Shown here piece after piece: positions 32,808-43,579 of a DNA stretch of 64,000 nt; position 1 is the stretch's first letter, and each line of letters opens with the position of its first letter. The position numbers and the translations under genes are program-made. The stretch comes from Bacteroidota bacterium (lineage in GTDB: Bacteria; Bacteroidota; Bacteroidia; B-17B0; Aurantibacillaceae). The stretch is taken from NCBI GenBank assembly GCA_021323535.1, contig JAJONO010000008.1, positions 1 to 64,000 on the forward strand. The letters run 5' to 3'. Below the pieces are notes generated by a model, which was not told the origin of the DNA, did not search any database, and was given only the letters and a program-made list of their open reading frames with translations.

Positions 32808-33461
32808 ATGTTTAAATACATTACCATTTTCTTTGCGTTTCTGTTTAGCACACAGATTTATTTTTCCCAGACTCCGGCCGCGCAGGATACCATTTTCTTA
32901 ATGACGGGGCACGTGGTTGGTGAAAAAGTGATTGATACACTACTCGGAGCGGTTACTATTATGAACCCTGATAAACCCGAAAAGAAACTGCATTACGAAT
33001 GGGAACAACTTTATATGGTGAAATTCGCGGATGGTTACAAGCGTTTTTATTACAGACAGGATTCATTACTCAGCAACTGGTTTACACGCGATGAAATGTG
33101 GATGTTCATGAAAGGCGAACGGGATGCGCGAAAAGGATTTAAGGCCCGGGGCTCTCTTATTGGCGCTGGTGTTGCAGGATTGATCGGCGGGTTAAGCGGA
33201 ACGTTCTTCGCGCCTGTTGCTCCTTATGGTTACATGGCCCTGACGGGAATTCCAAAAGTAAGGATCAAACATAAAACCATCAGCGACCCCAGGAACATTG
33301 AAAGCGACGCTTACATTTTAGGTTATGAACGTGTTGCCCGTCAAAAAAGAAAGATACAATCTATTATTGGCGGAACCATAGGCCTCGCAATAGGTTACGG
33401 ACTCTATGCCCTTTTTCATCAGCATTATCCGGAGGAAATTAAAATTGGTTTCCTGAAGTAG
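32808..33461 (+). CDS. Exported protein with glycine-rich membrane segments, unknown function
   Basis: 217 residues. Signal peptide to about residue 21 (IFFAFLFSTQIYFS), a beta-rich domain with the recurring T-x-D-x-I-x-x-x-x-G-x-x-x-x-x-x-V layout (DTIFLMTGHVVGEKVIDTLL), then two glycine-rich membrane or membrane-associated stretches, SLIGAGVAGLIGGLSGTFFA and IIGGTIGLAIGYGLYALF. Proteins like this are frequent in Bacteroidota but uncharacterised. 40 bases after mqnC; a menaquinone role is not implied. Confidence 0.65.
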   Translation: MFKYITIFFAFLFSTQIYFSQTPAAQDTIFLMTGHVVGEKVIDTLLGAVTIMNPDKPEKKLHYEWEQLYMVKFADGYKRFYYRQDSLLSNWFTRDEMWMFMKGERDARKGFKARGSLIGAGVAGLIGGLSGTFFAPVAPYGYMALTGIPKVRIKHKTISDPRNIESDAYILGYERVARQKRKIQSIIGGTIGLAIGYGLYALFHQHYPEEIKIGFLK

Positions 33462-33463
33462 AA

Positions 33464-33850
33464 TTGAGAAAATTGTTTTTCATACTGTTGATGTTCTCTG
33501 CAGGAAAATTATTTTCACAGGACACTATCACTTATTCCCGCTTAAGCAAAGAACAATATTCTTCCTGGAAACAAATAGAAGATAAATGGCTGAAGGAAAA
33601 GTTTTATCCCTTTCTTAAAAAAGAAAAAATAAAGCTCAGTTGCGGAGGTTGTACTTCGGCTGTAATATGGGTGGTGTTTAAGAAAACAGATAGAACCACC
33701 TATGAAATTATTTACAACAAAAAATGTGGCTCTGAGTTTAAAGGGAAACAGCTTGCCGAATTAAAAAGACTGCTCGATCAGATACAGCTTCCTGAAGAGT
33801 TTAATAACACGTATCTGAAAGTGTATTTAGGCTCTGCCCTTAAATGTTAA
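33464..33850 (+). CDS. Small secreted protein with TTG start
   Basis: 128 residues starting at TTG 33464, two bases after the preceding stop; no ATG is available before the signal peptide MRKLFFILLMFSAGKLFSQ. The mature part is lysine-rich with a Cys-Gly-Gly-Cys pair (LSCGGCTSAVIWVVF) and two further Cys, so disulfides are likely. No family recognised. Co-directional and tightly spaced, probably co-transcribed with the gene before it. Confidence 0.55.
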   Translation: MRKLFFILLMFSAGKLFSQDTITYSRLSKEQYSSWKQIEDKWLKEKFYPFLKKEKIKLSCGGCTSAVIWVVFKKTDRTTYEIIYNKKCGSEFKGKQLAELKRLLDQIQLPEEFNNTYLKVYLGSALKC

Positions 33851-33924
33851 GGTCTGTTCCGCAAGCCGAAATATTACTAACTTCACAGATAAAACCGGGA
33901 TCTTTCAGTATAAAAATTACACGA

Positions 33925-36057
33925 ATGAAATATTTTATTTTTTTGGTGGCTGCCGTTTTAATCTTCGGAATAAAATCATCAGCGCAAAATAATTTCGGAT
34001 GCATTAGTCATGATGTATACAATGAACAAATGAAAAACGATCCTGTGTTCCGAATGAATCAACAGAAGCTTGAAAAAGAAACGCAGGAATTCATTAAGAA
34101 CTATGCCAGCTTTAAACCCGCTACGGCCACCTATGTTATTCCAGTTGTGTTTCACGTGATTCATACAGGCGGAGCTGGTAATATTTCCAACGCGCAAATC
34201 TATGATCAAATCGATATTCTGAATAAAGAATTTAAGCGTCAGCAGCCCGACACTGCACTTACACCATGGGCCTTTAAACCGCTCGCTGCGGGGTTCGATG
34301 TTGAATTTCGCCTTGCTACACTCGACCCAAACGGAAACTGTACCAACGGCATCAACCGTATTTATAACACATTATCTACCTGTTCTTTTATCTGGGATGA
34401 TGTAAAAGCTTTGAGCTACTGGCCAAGCAATAAATATCTCAATCTCTGGATCGTTGAAAGCATGCATTATCCTGGTAACTCCAGTTGTTTTGGCGGGGGA
34501 TATTCCGCTTTTCCCGGGGGACCTACTCTTAAAGATGGCGTTGTGATGCGCGGCGATCTTATCAGCAATATTGGAACAGCAGCGACTAATTCCGGCTGGG
34601 GAAATTTTAAAGGCAGGTATCTCATTCATGAATTGGGGCATTGGTTCAACCTTCGTCACATCTGGGGCGACCAAACCTGTGGTAATGATCTTGTAACAGA
34701 TACGCCTCCTGCACAAACCAGTAACAGTGGTTGCCCGTCTTTTCCTCATAATGCAAACAATTCCTGTGGCGCTGGTCCCGATGGTGAAATGTATACGAAC
34801 TACATGGATTATACGAATGGTCCTTGTCTGAATATGTTTACGGCAGGGCAAGTTGCAAGAATGACAACAGCAATTAACTCTCCTATCTCGGGAAGAAATA
34901 ATTTATGGAGCCCTTCTAACCTTGCAGCAACAGGAACAGCTGACCCCTATATTTATCCCGCTCCTTGTGTTGCGGTTCCTGAAGTTCTTCCTTACGGAAC
35001 TATTACTGCCTGCGAAGGCGATTCTGTGAAATTTACAGATTATTCTTACAGTGGAACCTCTACATCGCGCCAATGGGATTTCTTTGGTCAGCCTGCATCG
35101 AGTTTAACGGATAGCATTGTGAAGGTAAAATATTCTTCTGTTGGAGTTTATAATGTTGCACTTACAAAAAATTATATGAGTTCTTCAAACACTCAGACTT
35201 TCGTTAACAAAGTGTTTATCATTCCTGGCTCTGTCAACTTAAATTATACGTTCCCTTTTGTAGATGACATTGAAAATCCGAACTTCACAAATGAATGGGC
35301 CATTGTAAACAAGGATATTAATTTCAATGCAAGAACCTGGGAAACATTTACCAATACAAGTTATTCGGGTAACACCTGCGTTGGCATCAACAACTTTAGC
35401 AACATTGCTCCGGCTGTTGACGATCTTTATTCTCCCATTTATGATCTGAGTTCAGCGGGAACATTAACACTGAGCTTCCGTTTACACTTTGCAGCAAGAA
35501 CCGCAAGCGACAATGATAATTTTGCTGTGTGGTACACAAAAGACTGCGGGAAAACCTGGACCAACGTTTATTACAAAACGCCTTCAGCTCTTAAAACAAC
35601 TACCACATTAATTACGTCTGATTATTACCCTGCTGTTGGAGGAAGTGAATGGCGACTTGAAAAAATTAATCTCGCTGCCCATCTGCCTTTTAATCAGGTG
35701 CGTTTTAAATTTTCGTTTACGAGTGGAGGAGGAAATAATATTTTCATTGACGACATTAATGTGGATGGAACAACAAACGTTGGCGTAAAAGAAAACAAAC
35801 ACTCCCAGCTTGCTGTTGATGTATTTCCAAATCCATCCAATGAAAACATCACCATAGATTTTAAAAATCACAGCGAATCTTCATTTGAAATTGAAGTGAC
35901 AGATATTACCGGGAAATTGATTCTCAGAGAGCAGAAACCCGCAAGTTATTCTAAAATAATCCTACCGGTGAAAAATATAACAGCAGGCTTGTATTTACTT
36001 TCGATAAAGAAAAACGGTAAACCTGTTACAACAAAGAAAATATCTGTTACAAATTAA
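33925..36057 (+). CDS. Pappalysin-like (M43) metalloprotease, T9SS cargo
   Basis: 710 residues from ATG 33925, chosen because it begins the signal peptide [20 protein letters not shown]; the open frame extends 27 codons further upstream. The catalytic site [11 protein letters not shown] has zinc ligands His235, His239 and His245, followed by the cytophagalysin/pappalysin pattern of Cys residues, VTDTPP and the Met-turn YMDY. Then come a PKD-like domain ([11 protein letters not shown]), a jelly-roll adhesion domain (residues about 455-625) and the sorting domain [16 protein letters not shown]. Secreted through T9SS, probably cleaves extracellular proteins. Three bases before purT. Confidence 0.9.
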   Translation: MKYFIFLVAAVLIFGIKSSAQNNFGCISHDVYNEQMKNDPVFRMNQQKLEKETQEFIKNYASFKPATATYVIPVVFHVIHTGGAGNISNAQIYDQIDILNKEFKRQQPDTALTPWAFKPLAAGFDVEFRLATLDPNGNCTNGINRIYNTLSTCSFIWDDVKALSYWPSNKYLNLWIVESMHYPGNSSCFGGGYSAFPGGPTLKDGVVMRGDLISNIGTAATNSGWGNFKGRYLIHELGHWFNLRHIWGDQTCGNDLVTDTPPAQTSNSGCPSFPHNANNSCGAGPDGEMYTNYMDYTNGPCLNMFTAGQVARMTTAINSPISGRNNLWSPSNLAATGTADPYIYPAPCVAVPEVLPYGTITACEGDSVKFTDYSYSGTSTSRQWDFFGQPASSLTDSIVKVKYSSVGVYNVALTKNYMSSSNTQTFVNKVFIIPGSVNLNYTFPFVDDIENPNFTNEWAIVNKDINFNARTWETFTNTSYSGNTCVGINNFSNIAPAVDDLYSPIYDLSSAGTLTLSFRLHFAARTASDNDNFAVWYTKDCGKTWTNVYYKTPSALKTTTTLITSDYYPAVGGSEWRLEKINLAAHLPFNQVRFKFSFTSGGGNNIFIDDINVDGTTNVGVKENKHSQLAVDVFPNPSNENITIDFKNHSESSFEIEVTDITGKLILREQKPASYSKIILPVKNITAGLYLLSIKKNGKPVTTKKISVTN

Positions 36058-36059
36058 TT

Positions 36060-37235
36060 ATGTCATACCAGAAAAAAGTAATGCTGCTTGGAAGCGGCGA
36101 ATTAGGAAAAGAAGTTGTTATTGAATTGCAGCGTTTGGGTCAGTATGTGATTGCCGTTGATAATTATGCTGGCGCGCCCGCCATGCAGGTAGCTCATGAA
36201 CATGAAGTGATAAACATGCTTGATGGCGACGCGCTCGATAAAATTGTCGCGAAGCACAAACCAGACTTAATTGTTCCTGAAATTGAAGCTATACGCACCG
36301 AACGTTTTTACGATTACGAAAAACAAGGGATCACTGTTGTTCCCAGTGCGCGCGCGGCAAATTTCACCATGAACAGAAAAGCTATCCGCGATCTTGCATC
36401 TAAAGAACTTGGATTAAGAACCGCGAATTATTTATACGCGACAACGCTTGAAGAATTTAAAAACGCGGTTTCAAAGATCGGAATTCCCTGCGTGGTAAAG
36501 CCGCTGATGAGTAGCAGTGGAAAAGGACAAAGTGTTGTAAAAACAGAAGCTGATGTTGAGAAAAGCTGGAACTATGCCATGGAAGGTTCGCGCGGTGATT
36601 ATAAGGAAGTGATCATCGAAGAATTCATTAAGTTTCATTCTGAAATTACATTGCTGACGGTAACACAAAAAAACGGAAAAACATTATTTTGCCCGCCTAT
36701 TGGCCACAGACAAGAACGTGGCGATTATCAGGAAAGCTGGCAACCATGCGCCATTAACGACAAAGATCTGAAAGACGCAGAAGAAATGGCCGATAAGGTA
36801 ACTAAGGCGTTAACAGGGGCAGGCATCTGGGGAGTGGAATTTTTCCTCACCGATAAAGGTGTTTATTTCAGCGAGCTTTCTCCGCGTCCGCACGACACCG
36901 GCATGGTTACTTTAGCAGGAACACAAAACATGAGCGAATTTGAATTGCATGCAAAAGCCATTTTAGGTTTACCTATTCCTGCGGTTACTTTAGAAAGAAA
37001 TGGAGCATCGGCGGTTGTGCTTGCGTTGGCAGAAGGTAAAAACCCTCAATACGAAGGCGTGGATGAAGTTCTATTAAACACGCTTACCAACGTAAGAGTA
37101 TTTGGAAAACCAACAACAAGACCATATCGCAGAATGGCGGTGGTTCTTACATATGATAACCTGAAAAGTGATGTTAATGCCGTTAAACAAAAGGCAATTG
37201 ATCTTGCCAGAAAAATAACAGTTAACAGCAATTAG
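36060..37235 (+). CDS. purT: Formate-dependent phosphoribosylglycinamide formyltransferase
   Basis: 391 residues, the full size of PurT. N-terminal dinucleotide-like fold [20 protein letters not shown] with the G-S-G-E-L-G-K-E signature, ATP-grasp domain ([34 protein letters not shown]), and the metal site [20 protein letters not shown] followed by HDTGMVTL. It makes formyl-GAR from GAR, formate and ATP in purine synthesis. purH of the same pathway lies at 51822-53348. The gene begins two bases after the protease stop, though their functions are unrelated. Confidence 0.96.
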   Translation: MSYQKKVMLLGSGELGKEVVIELQRLGQYVIAVDNYAGAPAMQVAHEHEVINMLDGDALDKIVAKHKPDLIVPEIEAIRTERFYDYEKQGITVVPSARAANFTMNRKAIRDLASKELGLRTANYLYATTLEEFKNAVSKIGIPCVVKPLMSSSGKGQSVVKTEADVEKSWNYAMEGSRGDYKEVIIEEFIKFHSEITLLTVTQKNGKTLFCPPIGHRQERGDYQESWQPCAINDKDLKDAEEMADKVTKALTGAGIWGVEFFLTDKGVYFSELSPRPHDTGMVTLAGTQNMSEFELHAKAILGLPIPAVTLERNGASAVVLALAEGKNPQYEGVDEVLLNTLTNVRVFGKPTTRPYRRMAVVLTYDNLKSDVNAVKQKAIDLARKITVNSN

Positions 37236-37241
37236 GCACTG

Positions 37242-37787
37242 ATGAGATTTTTGCTTTATACTTTCTGTTTATTCATTTGCTTTGAAACACAGGCTCAACA
37301 CATTTTATTTCCTGACCATCTTCGAAATACCATGATCGCGAAAATGAATGGTAATGATTCGCTGGTATTTTATCAGTGTCATGTTGAAGAAGTGGTGCAG
37401 CAGATTTCAACAGCTTCGGGACAAACACTCACGTCCAATCCTGAAAAATATTCGCTCACTGAAAAATTCATCGTCACAAAAAAAGATTCTTCGTACAGTG
37501 TAAGGCACTACGTTTCGTCGATGCTGGTTTTGCCCAACAGGAGATTTTCAGGTTTAAAGATCCGTGAAAAACCTTACTGGAACTTTAAAAAAATAAAAGA
37601 GGAAAGTCTTTCCGAAAAGGATGTGAAACTTCTTGCCGCGCTTGAGTTAAAAGGAAAAGAACCCAACGAATACGATTTTGCTATTTCTAAATATAATACC
37701 AATCAAATAGTTATAAAAAAGAAAAAAGATTTTCGTCAATTCAACATTGATGGGAAATACATTATCTCGAAGCTGATCTTTGATTAG
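37242..37787 (+). CDS. Small exported protein of unknown function
   Basis: 181 residues with a signal peptide (FLLYTFCLFICFETQAQ) ending near residue 19. The rest is a mixed alpha/beta region rich in lysine, with KYSLTEKFIVTKKDSSYSVR and LKIREKPYWNFKKIKEESLS; a lysine run lies near the C-terminus. No family recognised. Six bases after purT and convergent with cysQ three bases away. Confidence 0.55.
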   Translation: MRFLLYTFCLFICFETQAQHILFPDHLRNTMIAKMNGNDSLVFYQCHVEEVVQQISTASGQTLTSNPEKYSLTEKFIVTKKDSSYSVRHYVSSMLVLPNRRFSGLKIREKPYWNFKKIKEESLSEKDVKLLAALELKGKEPNEYDFAISKYNTNQIVIKKKKDFRQFNIDGKYIISKLIFD

Positions 37788-37790
37788 ATG

Positions 37791-38612
37791 TTAAGCTTTA
37801 TGCAGAACAATAAAATCATTGTTCCGTAACTCTTTCCGGTTATACGTCATGGGCTCATTCGTTCCAAGGTCCAATACGGTTCCGCCTGCTTCTTCAACAA
37901 TACATTGTCCGGCCGCGGTGTCCCATTCCATGGTTGGTCCGTATCGCGGATATTCATGTGCCAGTCCTTCAGCAATAAGGCAAAACTTGATGCTGCTTCC
38001 GGTATTAATAATATCAACACTGTTGTGATGCAATTTTGCTTTAGCTACTCTTTCAGAAATCTGTTTACTTAAATGCGAACGGCTCGCAACAATAGTATAA
38101 GCATCCGGATAGTTTTGCAATGGGAGTTGTTTTGCTTTTGCTATTAAATTCCGTACAGAAAAATTCCCGCTATTCATTTCAGACATCACATCGTGTGCGT
38201 TGATCTTATAACTACCGTTTTTATTCAAAGCGTAATATAAATATCTGAACGTTGGAGAATAGATCACGCCTATCACAGGTTTATTGTTTTCAATCAAAGC
38301 AATGTTAACGGTAAACTCACCATTACGTTTTACAAATTCTTTGGTGCCATCGAGCGGATCAACGATCCAGATACTGTTCCATTGTTTCCTATTTTCATAA
38401 CTAAAATGTTCATCTTCTTCACTTAATACAGGAATATTTGTTTTGGCAAGATCGGCGATAATGGATTTGCTTGCCGCTTGATCAGCTTTTGTTACAGGCG
38501 TACTGTCGGATTTAATTTCCACCTTAAAATCTGTTTCATAGATTTTAAGTATCTCCTCTCCCGCTTTTACAGCAGCTTCAATAGCAAAGTAAAGGAGATC
38601 TGTGTGGCTCAT
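37791..38612 (-). CDS. cysQ: 3'(2'),5'-bisphosphate nucleotidase
   Basis: 273 residues. The Li-sensitive phosphatase metal motifs are all present: LSEEDEHF, WIVDPLDGTKEFVKRNGEFT and EWDTAAGQCIVEEAGG. It hydrolyses PAP (3'-phosphoadenosine 5'-phosphate), a by-product of sulfate assimilation, to AMP. No sulfate genes are visible nearby. Its start overlaps the stop of the upstream rhodanese gene by one base (TAATG), a link through sulfur metabolism. Confidence 0.95.
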   Translation of the reverse strand: MSHTDLLYFAIEAAVKAGEEILKIYETDFKVEIKSDSTPVTKADQAASKSIIADLAKTNIPVLSEEDEHFSYENRKQWNSIWIVDPLDGTKEFVKRNGEFTVNIALIENNKPVIGVIYSPTFRYLYYALNKNGSYKINAHDVMSEMNSGNFSVRNLIAKAKQLPLQNYPDAYTIVASRSHLSKQISERVAKAKLHHNSVDIINTGSSIKFCLIAEGLAHEYPRYGPTMEWDTAAGQCIVEEAGGTVLDLGTNEPMTYNRKELRNNDFIVLHKA

Positions 38613-38995
38613 TAGTTTGGTTTATGAATGTCGTATCCTTTGTTTTTCCAGCCATCGAATCCTTTTTCAAGATCGATCACTTCTTTGAATCCGGCTTTCT
38701 GCATGAGCTCGGCGCATTGCCCGCTTCTGCCACCACTGGCGCAAAAAATATAATACGTTTTGTTTTTATCTAGGGCCTCTATTACTTTTTCAGAATCCTT
38801 TGCAAGAAAATCAATTTGTTGCGAACCTTTGATGGTGCCTTTGTTTTTTATTTCGTCATTCGTGCGAAGATCGATCAAAACACCATTTTTGATTTCCATT
38901 TGTTTTTTAAATTCTTCGGCGCTCACATGAGAAACAGTTTGTGAATACACAGTATTTATTCCCAGAAAAAATAAAAGCAATAAAAGTTGTCTCAT
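38612..38995 (-). CDS. Exported rhodanese-like sulfurtransferase
   Basis: 127 residues. A signal peptide (about residues 1-18, ending TVYSQ) is followed by a single rhodanese domain: GVLIDLRTNDEI, then the active-site loop CASGGRSGQ with the catalytic Cys, and EKGFDGWKNKGY at the end. The six-residue C-x-x-G-R-S loop fits a sulfurtransferase rather than a phosphatase. Location: periplasm. Overlaps cysQ by one base, so co-expressed with it. Confidence 0.88.
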   Translation of the reverse strand: MRQLLLLLFFLGINTVYSQTVSHVSAEEFKKQMEIKNGVLIDLRTNDEIKNKGTIKGSQQIDFLAKDSEKVIEALDKNKTYYIFCASGGRSGQCAELMQKAGFKEVIDLEKGFDGWKNKGYDIHKPN

Positions 38996-39003
38996 ATTTG
39001 TAT

Positions 39004-39603
39004 TTATTGTGTAAGTGTATAATGTGTTTCTATTGTAATAGCATCGCCGTTAGCATTCATGTATGGCTTCGACCCACTTTCTATTTTCATTTCCTTGTTG
39101 TGCAAACCAACTATTTTATAAACAAATTCGCTTCCCCATTTATTGAAGATGTGTCCGTCGGTATCTCCATTACTAACTTTATCTATCACCATAATAATTT
39201 CTTCTTTGTTTTTTACATCGCCAACCCGGCCTCCAAAGTTCCAATGCCCGGTTGCCGTAAGGGGTTTACCTATATAGGCTTCATTCATTTCAAAAGTACC
39301 GTCTGAATTAAATTTTACGGAAAGAATGTAAGTAGATTTGTAAATGTACGCCACGTTCCCGCTTTCAGTTTGATTGATGGTGGAATTACTTCCGTCGAAC
39401 TGATGCGCCTGGTTAAAAGGAGGCTCTCCCGTTTCTTCAAGCGTGATGGATGCAGTGCCACTCTTCATACGCCACTCGCCAACAACGCGTGCCTTCCTGG
39501 TTCGTAATGAAATTTGCGGATCGTCGGGACCTTTTTTACAGGTAGTAAAAATCAAAGAACTTAGTATAATTATGATCAGTACGTAAGGGGATTTTTCATT
39601 CAT
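39004..39603 (-). CDS. Lipoprotein with lipocalin-like domain
   Basis: 199 residues. Lipoprotein signal ending SSLIFTTCKKG (Cys22). The body starts VVGEWRMKSGTASITLEE, has a W-x-M/G-x-W pattern and a TGHWNFGGRV strand, as in the small lipocalin-like lipoproteins of Bacteroidota. Likely cell-envelope bound. Ligand unknown. Eight bases upstream of the rhodanese gene on the same strand, so the three minus genes probably share a transcript. Confidence 0.65.
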   Translation of the reverse strand: MNEKSPYVLIIIILSSLIFTTCKKGPDDPQISLRTRKARVVGEWRMKSGTASITLEETGEPPFNQAHQFDGSNSTINQTESGNVAYIYKSTYILSVKFNSDGTFEMNEAYIGKPLTATGHWNFGGRVGDVKNKEEIIMVIDKVSNGDTDGHIFNKWGSEFVYKIVGLHNKEMKIESGSKPYMNANGDAITIETHYTLTQ

Positions 39604-39640
39604 ACTGCAAATTAAGAAAAGATGCAGAAATAAAACAGTG

Positions 39641-40831
39641 TTACTTGTTTCTTTTTAATTCACACATATAAAAACCATCGTAGCCCTCGGAAGGAAGAAT
39701 AGTTCTGTCTTTTACAAAAGAGAAATCAGGATGAGCCTCAAGGAATTTATCAACCTGCTTACGGTTTTCAGACGGAAGAATGCTACAGGTACTGTAGAAG
39801 AGGCTCCCTTCAGGTTTTACCATAATGCAGTATTCGTTAATGATCCTTTGCTGAAGCGTTTTTGTTTTCACGATGACCTCAGCCGATAATTTCCACTTTG
39901 CATCCGGGTTTCGTTTAATAACGCCAAGGCCGCTGCAAGGAACATCGAGCAATACTTTGTCGGCCTTATTCTCGAGGCGTTTAATGGTTTTATTATCTTC
40001 GATCACACGCGTTTCAATATTGAATGCTCCGGCGCGTTTGGCACGTTTTTTCAATTCTTCCAGCTTCCAGCCTTCTACATCCATGCTCACAATCTTTCCT
40101 TTGTTTTTCATAAGCGCCGCCAGGTGAAGTGATTTTCCACCTCCTCCGGCACAGGCATCAATTACAAATTCATTAGCTTCGGGCGAAACAAATTCGCCGA
40201 TCATCTGTGATCCTGCATCCTGGATCTCGAACCAACCTTCTTTAAATAATTTATTCTGAAAAAGGTTTTCCCGTTTTTGTAATTCGAATCCATTATCCGT
40301 ACCATGAACGTTGGTAATAAAAATTTCCTGTTCCTTGAATGACTTAGCTAGTTTTTCGTTATCCGTCTTAAGCGTGTTAACCCTTAACACAACAGGAGCC
40401 TGCGTATTCATGCAAATGGCTTCTTTTTCCCAGGTTTCTTTTCCAAGTTCTTTTGTGCCTAGCTCCCAAAGCCAGTCGGGATAGGATTCGTAAACCGGAA
40501 GATTGGTTTTTAAACGTTCTTTGGTTTTTAAAATAAAATCGGGATCAACATGTTTGAATTCCTGCCAGTCGGGAATTTCAATTTCTTTTACCACGAGCCA
40601 TACTGCTGTAATGAACCAGAAATTTTTTTGCGATTGAGCGAGCTCAGCATAGAGTCTGTAATTTCTTACAATGTCGTAAACAGCTTCGGCTACAAAACGT
40701 CGATCGCGGCTGCCCCACTTGGGATTTTGTTTGAATAGTTTTTCGAGCGCTTTATCGGCGTAACGGCTCTTCACGAAAATTTCCTGCAGGGTTTCTGCTA
40801 CAGAGTTGACAAGGTTCCGGTAAAGTTTCAT
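39641..40831 (-). CDS. RsmB/NOP-family rRNA cytosine-C5 methyltransferase
   Basis: 396 residues. An N-terminal RsmB-like helical part (WGSRDRRFVAEAVYDIVRNY), then a SAM fold with EFVIDACAGGGGKSLHLAAL, KVLLDVPCSGLGVIKRNPDA (the Pro-Cys motif) and FYSTCSILPSENRKQVDKFL, where the Thr-Cys-Ser gives the catalytic Cys. It methylates cytosine in 16S rRNA (RsmB class modifies C967) or tRNA. The exact target base is not determined by the sequence. Five bases after the CHU_C adhesin gene, same strand. Confidence 0.92.
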   Translation of the reverse strand: MKLYRNLVNSVAETLQEIFVKSRYADKALEKLFKQNPKWGSRDRRFVAEAVYDIVRNYRLYAELAQSQKNFWFITAVWLVVKEIEIPDWQEFKHVDPDFILKTKERLKTNLPVYESYPDWLWELGTKELGKETWEKEAICMNTQAPVVLRVNTLKTDNEKLAKSFKEQEIFITNVHGTDNGFELQKRENLFQNKLFKEGWFEIQDAGSQMIGEFVSPEANEFVIDACAGGGGKSLHLAALMKNKGKIVSMDVEGWKLEELKKRAKRAGAFNIETRVIEDNKTIKRLENKADKVLLDVPCSGLGVIKRNPDAKWKLSAEVIVKTKTLQQRIINEYCIMVKPEGSLFYSTCSILPSENRKQVDKFLEAHPDFSFVKDRTILPSEGYDGFYMCELKRNK

Positions 40832-40835
40832 AGGT

Positions 40836-43565
40836 TTATTTTACAACCTGAACATAGCCTTTCAGGTTACGTTTTTTGATTCCGCTCACGCGTGGTTCAT
40901 AAACGTCGCAAATATAGAAGAAAGTTCCTTCGCTTACAGTTTTGTTGGTAATAATGCTTACACCATCCCATTTGAAGTAAGGATCTTTTGTTTTATAAAT
41001 GAGATTTCCCCAGCGATCAAAAATGTATAGATCAATTTCTTTGATCTGACGTACTTTTATGGCTTTGAAAAAATCATTTACGCCATCTCCATTTAACGTA
41101 AAGATATTCGGTAATTCAAATTCAGGACAGTTATCAATACAATAATCGCCACTGAGCGCGCTTGCATTTCCGGTCCAATCAACGGCCTTAATGGCAAAGC
41201 AACTCGATATTTCGGTTAAGCCATCGAAAGTATAACTTGTATTTCCTGCACCGAACAGAGTGTCAATCTTCACATACTCGTCGTCTACTGTTTTTTTCTG
41301 GTAAAGAACATATTTTACAACGTCGTCGCTGCACGACAATGAAACATTATTCCATGAAACATTTACGTACCCGTTCGGACAATTTGCGGTAATAGTAATT
41401 GTTGGGATACAAGGTGGTACAAGATCAATGGCAGTTGCACAAACTTCCTGTGAATTATTCAGTAAAGGACTATAGATCGAAGGGTCGGAATATTTTCCTT
41501 CACTTAAAATTCTGTAGCAATAGGTAGTGTGATTTTTTACCGCGGTTGTATCCTGATACGAGGTAAGGCTTGTTGTAGCAACTGCAGTGAATGTGCTGCT
41601 TCCCGGGTCTTTTCTGAAAACGGTATACTTATAATTGTTCCATGGTGTGGTGCTTGCCCACGCGAGATCAATTTTTCTGTCGTTACCCGTTGCGTTGAGA
41701 AACACCGATGTGGCACGTTGCGAAGATCCAATAGTAACGGTTCCAGCAATGAATTCTACAATATATTCGTGATCGCTTGCGATAGTATTTAAATTGATGT
41801 GATAGTATTCTGTGTCAAGCGCCAATACTGTATTTTGTGTTGAATTGAAAACATTAGTAAAAGTTCCTGTCGGACCGGCCCTGTGTTTAAGGTTGAACTG
41901 GTAAGGCCCAGGGAATAAATTAGGATCAAAATTGCCGCTTGTTGTAAGTGGTCTTGTCCAGCGGATATACACCGAGCCTGTTGCCGCTGAAGTAGAAAGT
42001 ATATCGTCGTTTAGTAACACAGGAACATCGCGTTTTAATTTGGCGCACACCTGGCTGCCTGAAAAACTCTGCGATCCGTCTTTGTAAAGCGACACAACAA
42101 TATAACTGTAATCCTGTCCTACAACAAGTCCGTTACCACTACCAGTATCGGTAAAGGAAGTGACTGCCGGAGTAGTTTGTCCTAGTTTTGTATAACCCGA
42201 AGTAGGATCCACTCCTGTTTTACAAGGATCAAATACGAAAGGCGAGCAATCATTTTTTCTGTAAACGAGATATCCAATAAGAGGGTTATTCGTTGGATTA
42301 CAAACCGAAGCCGACCATGTAAGTTTAATACTTGTTCCTACCGGTGTAGCTGAAACGTTTTTTACCGTTGGCGGCACAACCGTAATGTTATAGTTTCCGA
42401 AGAAAACAAGTTTAGGAACGCCGCTACCTGGTTGGTCCTCGGCTTTAAAAATAGATATGTAAGGCTGCTGGCGTATATGAGTACATGTAGTTTGCCATGA
42501 AAAGTTAGTAGTGTAGGTTGGATTTGCAGCGCCTATTGTAGGATTGAGCACAGCAGACGGAGCAGGTGCATTAAAGGCTCCGCCGGCCCCTGTAATGACT
42601 ACATTGTTATTATCCAGGTCCTGAACAATTATTTGTTTCTGAACGTTGGTTCCAGCCTCCACACAAGTATCGGCAGGAAAAATAACCAGGGGTTCGTTGG
42701 TATTCGGACAGGATCTTACAATTACCTGCATGTCTCGTAACACTCTCCCAATAAGCTGATATTTGCCACTGGTATTCTTTCTCCATTCGAAAACATAAAA
42801 CGCAATGTTGTATTCTCCAATAAACTGAGGGGTGCACCATTTTACTGTTCCTGTGATAGCGTCGATGCCAAATGTTCCTCCGGGACCCGGATCAGGGTAA
42901 GTGTAGCCTGGAACCGGAGCACCATTAATACCTTTTGATTGAGTAATCTGGTAGCTGAGACTGTCGCCATCAATATCAAAAGCGCCGGGATTGTGATAGA
43001 AACATTTTCCCAGGCAGGCTTTATCGGTTGGGTCAAACTTGAATGTAGGAGAAGTGTTGGCGCCAGTGAATGCATTGATGATCAAAAGTGATTCAATATA
43101 AAAAGGCTGATTAACCGAATTAGGAATGTTTACCACACCTTCGTTACGGTTGGGATCGAATGATTTTACCAGGAAGCTTCCCGGGCCGGAATAGGTGTGA
43201 ATGATCGTATAAACGTTCTTTTTAACATTGTACCCGTTTTCAACAATCACCATTTCTCCGCAAGGCTCAGAACCGCAACTGCACAATCCTGTTAACCCGT
43301 TTACTCTTGGCGCCACACCCTTGGTTCCGTCGCCAAAATCGAGGGTATCTACACAACGATCGGCAATGCCGCTTCCATTGGTAAGCTCGCTGTCATCGGT
43401 ATACCTGATAACCGTAAAAGAGTAAGTATAAACCTGAACGGTAACACCGCCAACTACGGCGGTAAAAGGAGCAATACGTTTATAGAGAATTTCTCCGGCG
43501 CGGTTATGCGTTGCATAACTCCAGACGGATAAGAACAATAAAAAGCTAAAAAGTACCTTTTTCAC
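40836..43565 (-). CDS. Large surface protein with gliding-associated CHU_C (T9SS type B) C-terminus
   Basis: 909 residues from GTG 43565, which has a rare good Shine-Dalgarno (AAGGAG, seven bases before it). Signal peptide LFSFLLFLSVWSYA, then THNRAGEILYKRIAPF and a PKD-like region (residues about 30-290) and at least three FN3-like repeats (SATPVGTSIKLTWSASVC; GSVYIRWTRPLTTSGN; GYVNVSWNNVSLSC). The last 95 residues are CHU_C: PNIFTLNGDGVNDFFK, then IFDRWGNLIYKTKDP. This type B signal exports adhesin-like proteins through T9SS. Own promoter at 43580-43610. Confidence 0.9.
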   Translation of the reverse strand: MKKVLFSFLLFLSVWSYATHNRAGEILYKRIAPFTAVVGGVTVQVYTYSFTVIRYTDDSELTNGSGIADRCVDTLDFGDGTKGVAPRVNGLTGLCSCGSEPCGEMVIVENGYNVKKNVYTIIHTYSGPGSFLVKSFDPNRNEGVVNIPNSVNQPFYIESLLIINAFTGANTSPTFKFDPTDKACLGKCFYHNPGAFDIDGDSLSYQITQSKGINGAPVPGYTYPDPGPGGTFGIDAITGTVKWCTPQFIGEYNIAFYVFEWRKNTSGKYQLIGRVLRDMQVIVRSCPNTNEPLVIFPADTCVEAGTNVQKQIIVQDLDNNNVVITGAGGAFNAPAPSAVLNPTIGAANPTYTTNFSWQTTCTHIRQQPYISIFKAEDQPGSGVPKLVFFGNYNITVVPPTVKNVSATPVGTSIKLTWSASVCNPTNNPLIGYLVYRKNDCSPFVFDPCKTGVDPTSGYTKLGQTTPAVTSFTDTGSGNGLVVGQDYSYIVVSLYKDGSQSFSGSQVCAKLKRDVPVLLNDDILSTSAATGSVYIRWTRPLTTSGNFDPNLFPGPYQFNLKHRAGPTGTFTNVFNSTQNTVLALDTEYYHINLNTIASDHEYIVEFIAGTVTIGSSQRATSVFLNATGNDRKIDLAWASTTPWNNYKYTVFRKDPGSSTFTAVATTSLTSYQDTTAVKNHTTYCYRILSEGKYSDPSIYSPLLNNSQEVCATAIDLVPPCIPTITITANCPNGYVNVSWNNVSLSCSDDVVKYVLYQKKTVDDEYVKIDTLFGAGNTSYTFDGLTEISSCFAIKAVDWTGNASALSGDYCIDNCPEFELPNIFTLNGDGVNDFFKAIKVRQIKEIDLYIFDRWGNLIYKTKDPYFKWDGVSIITNKTVSEGTFFYICDVYEPRVSGIKKRNLKGYVQVVK

Positions 43566-43579
43566 AACAAATCTCCTTA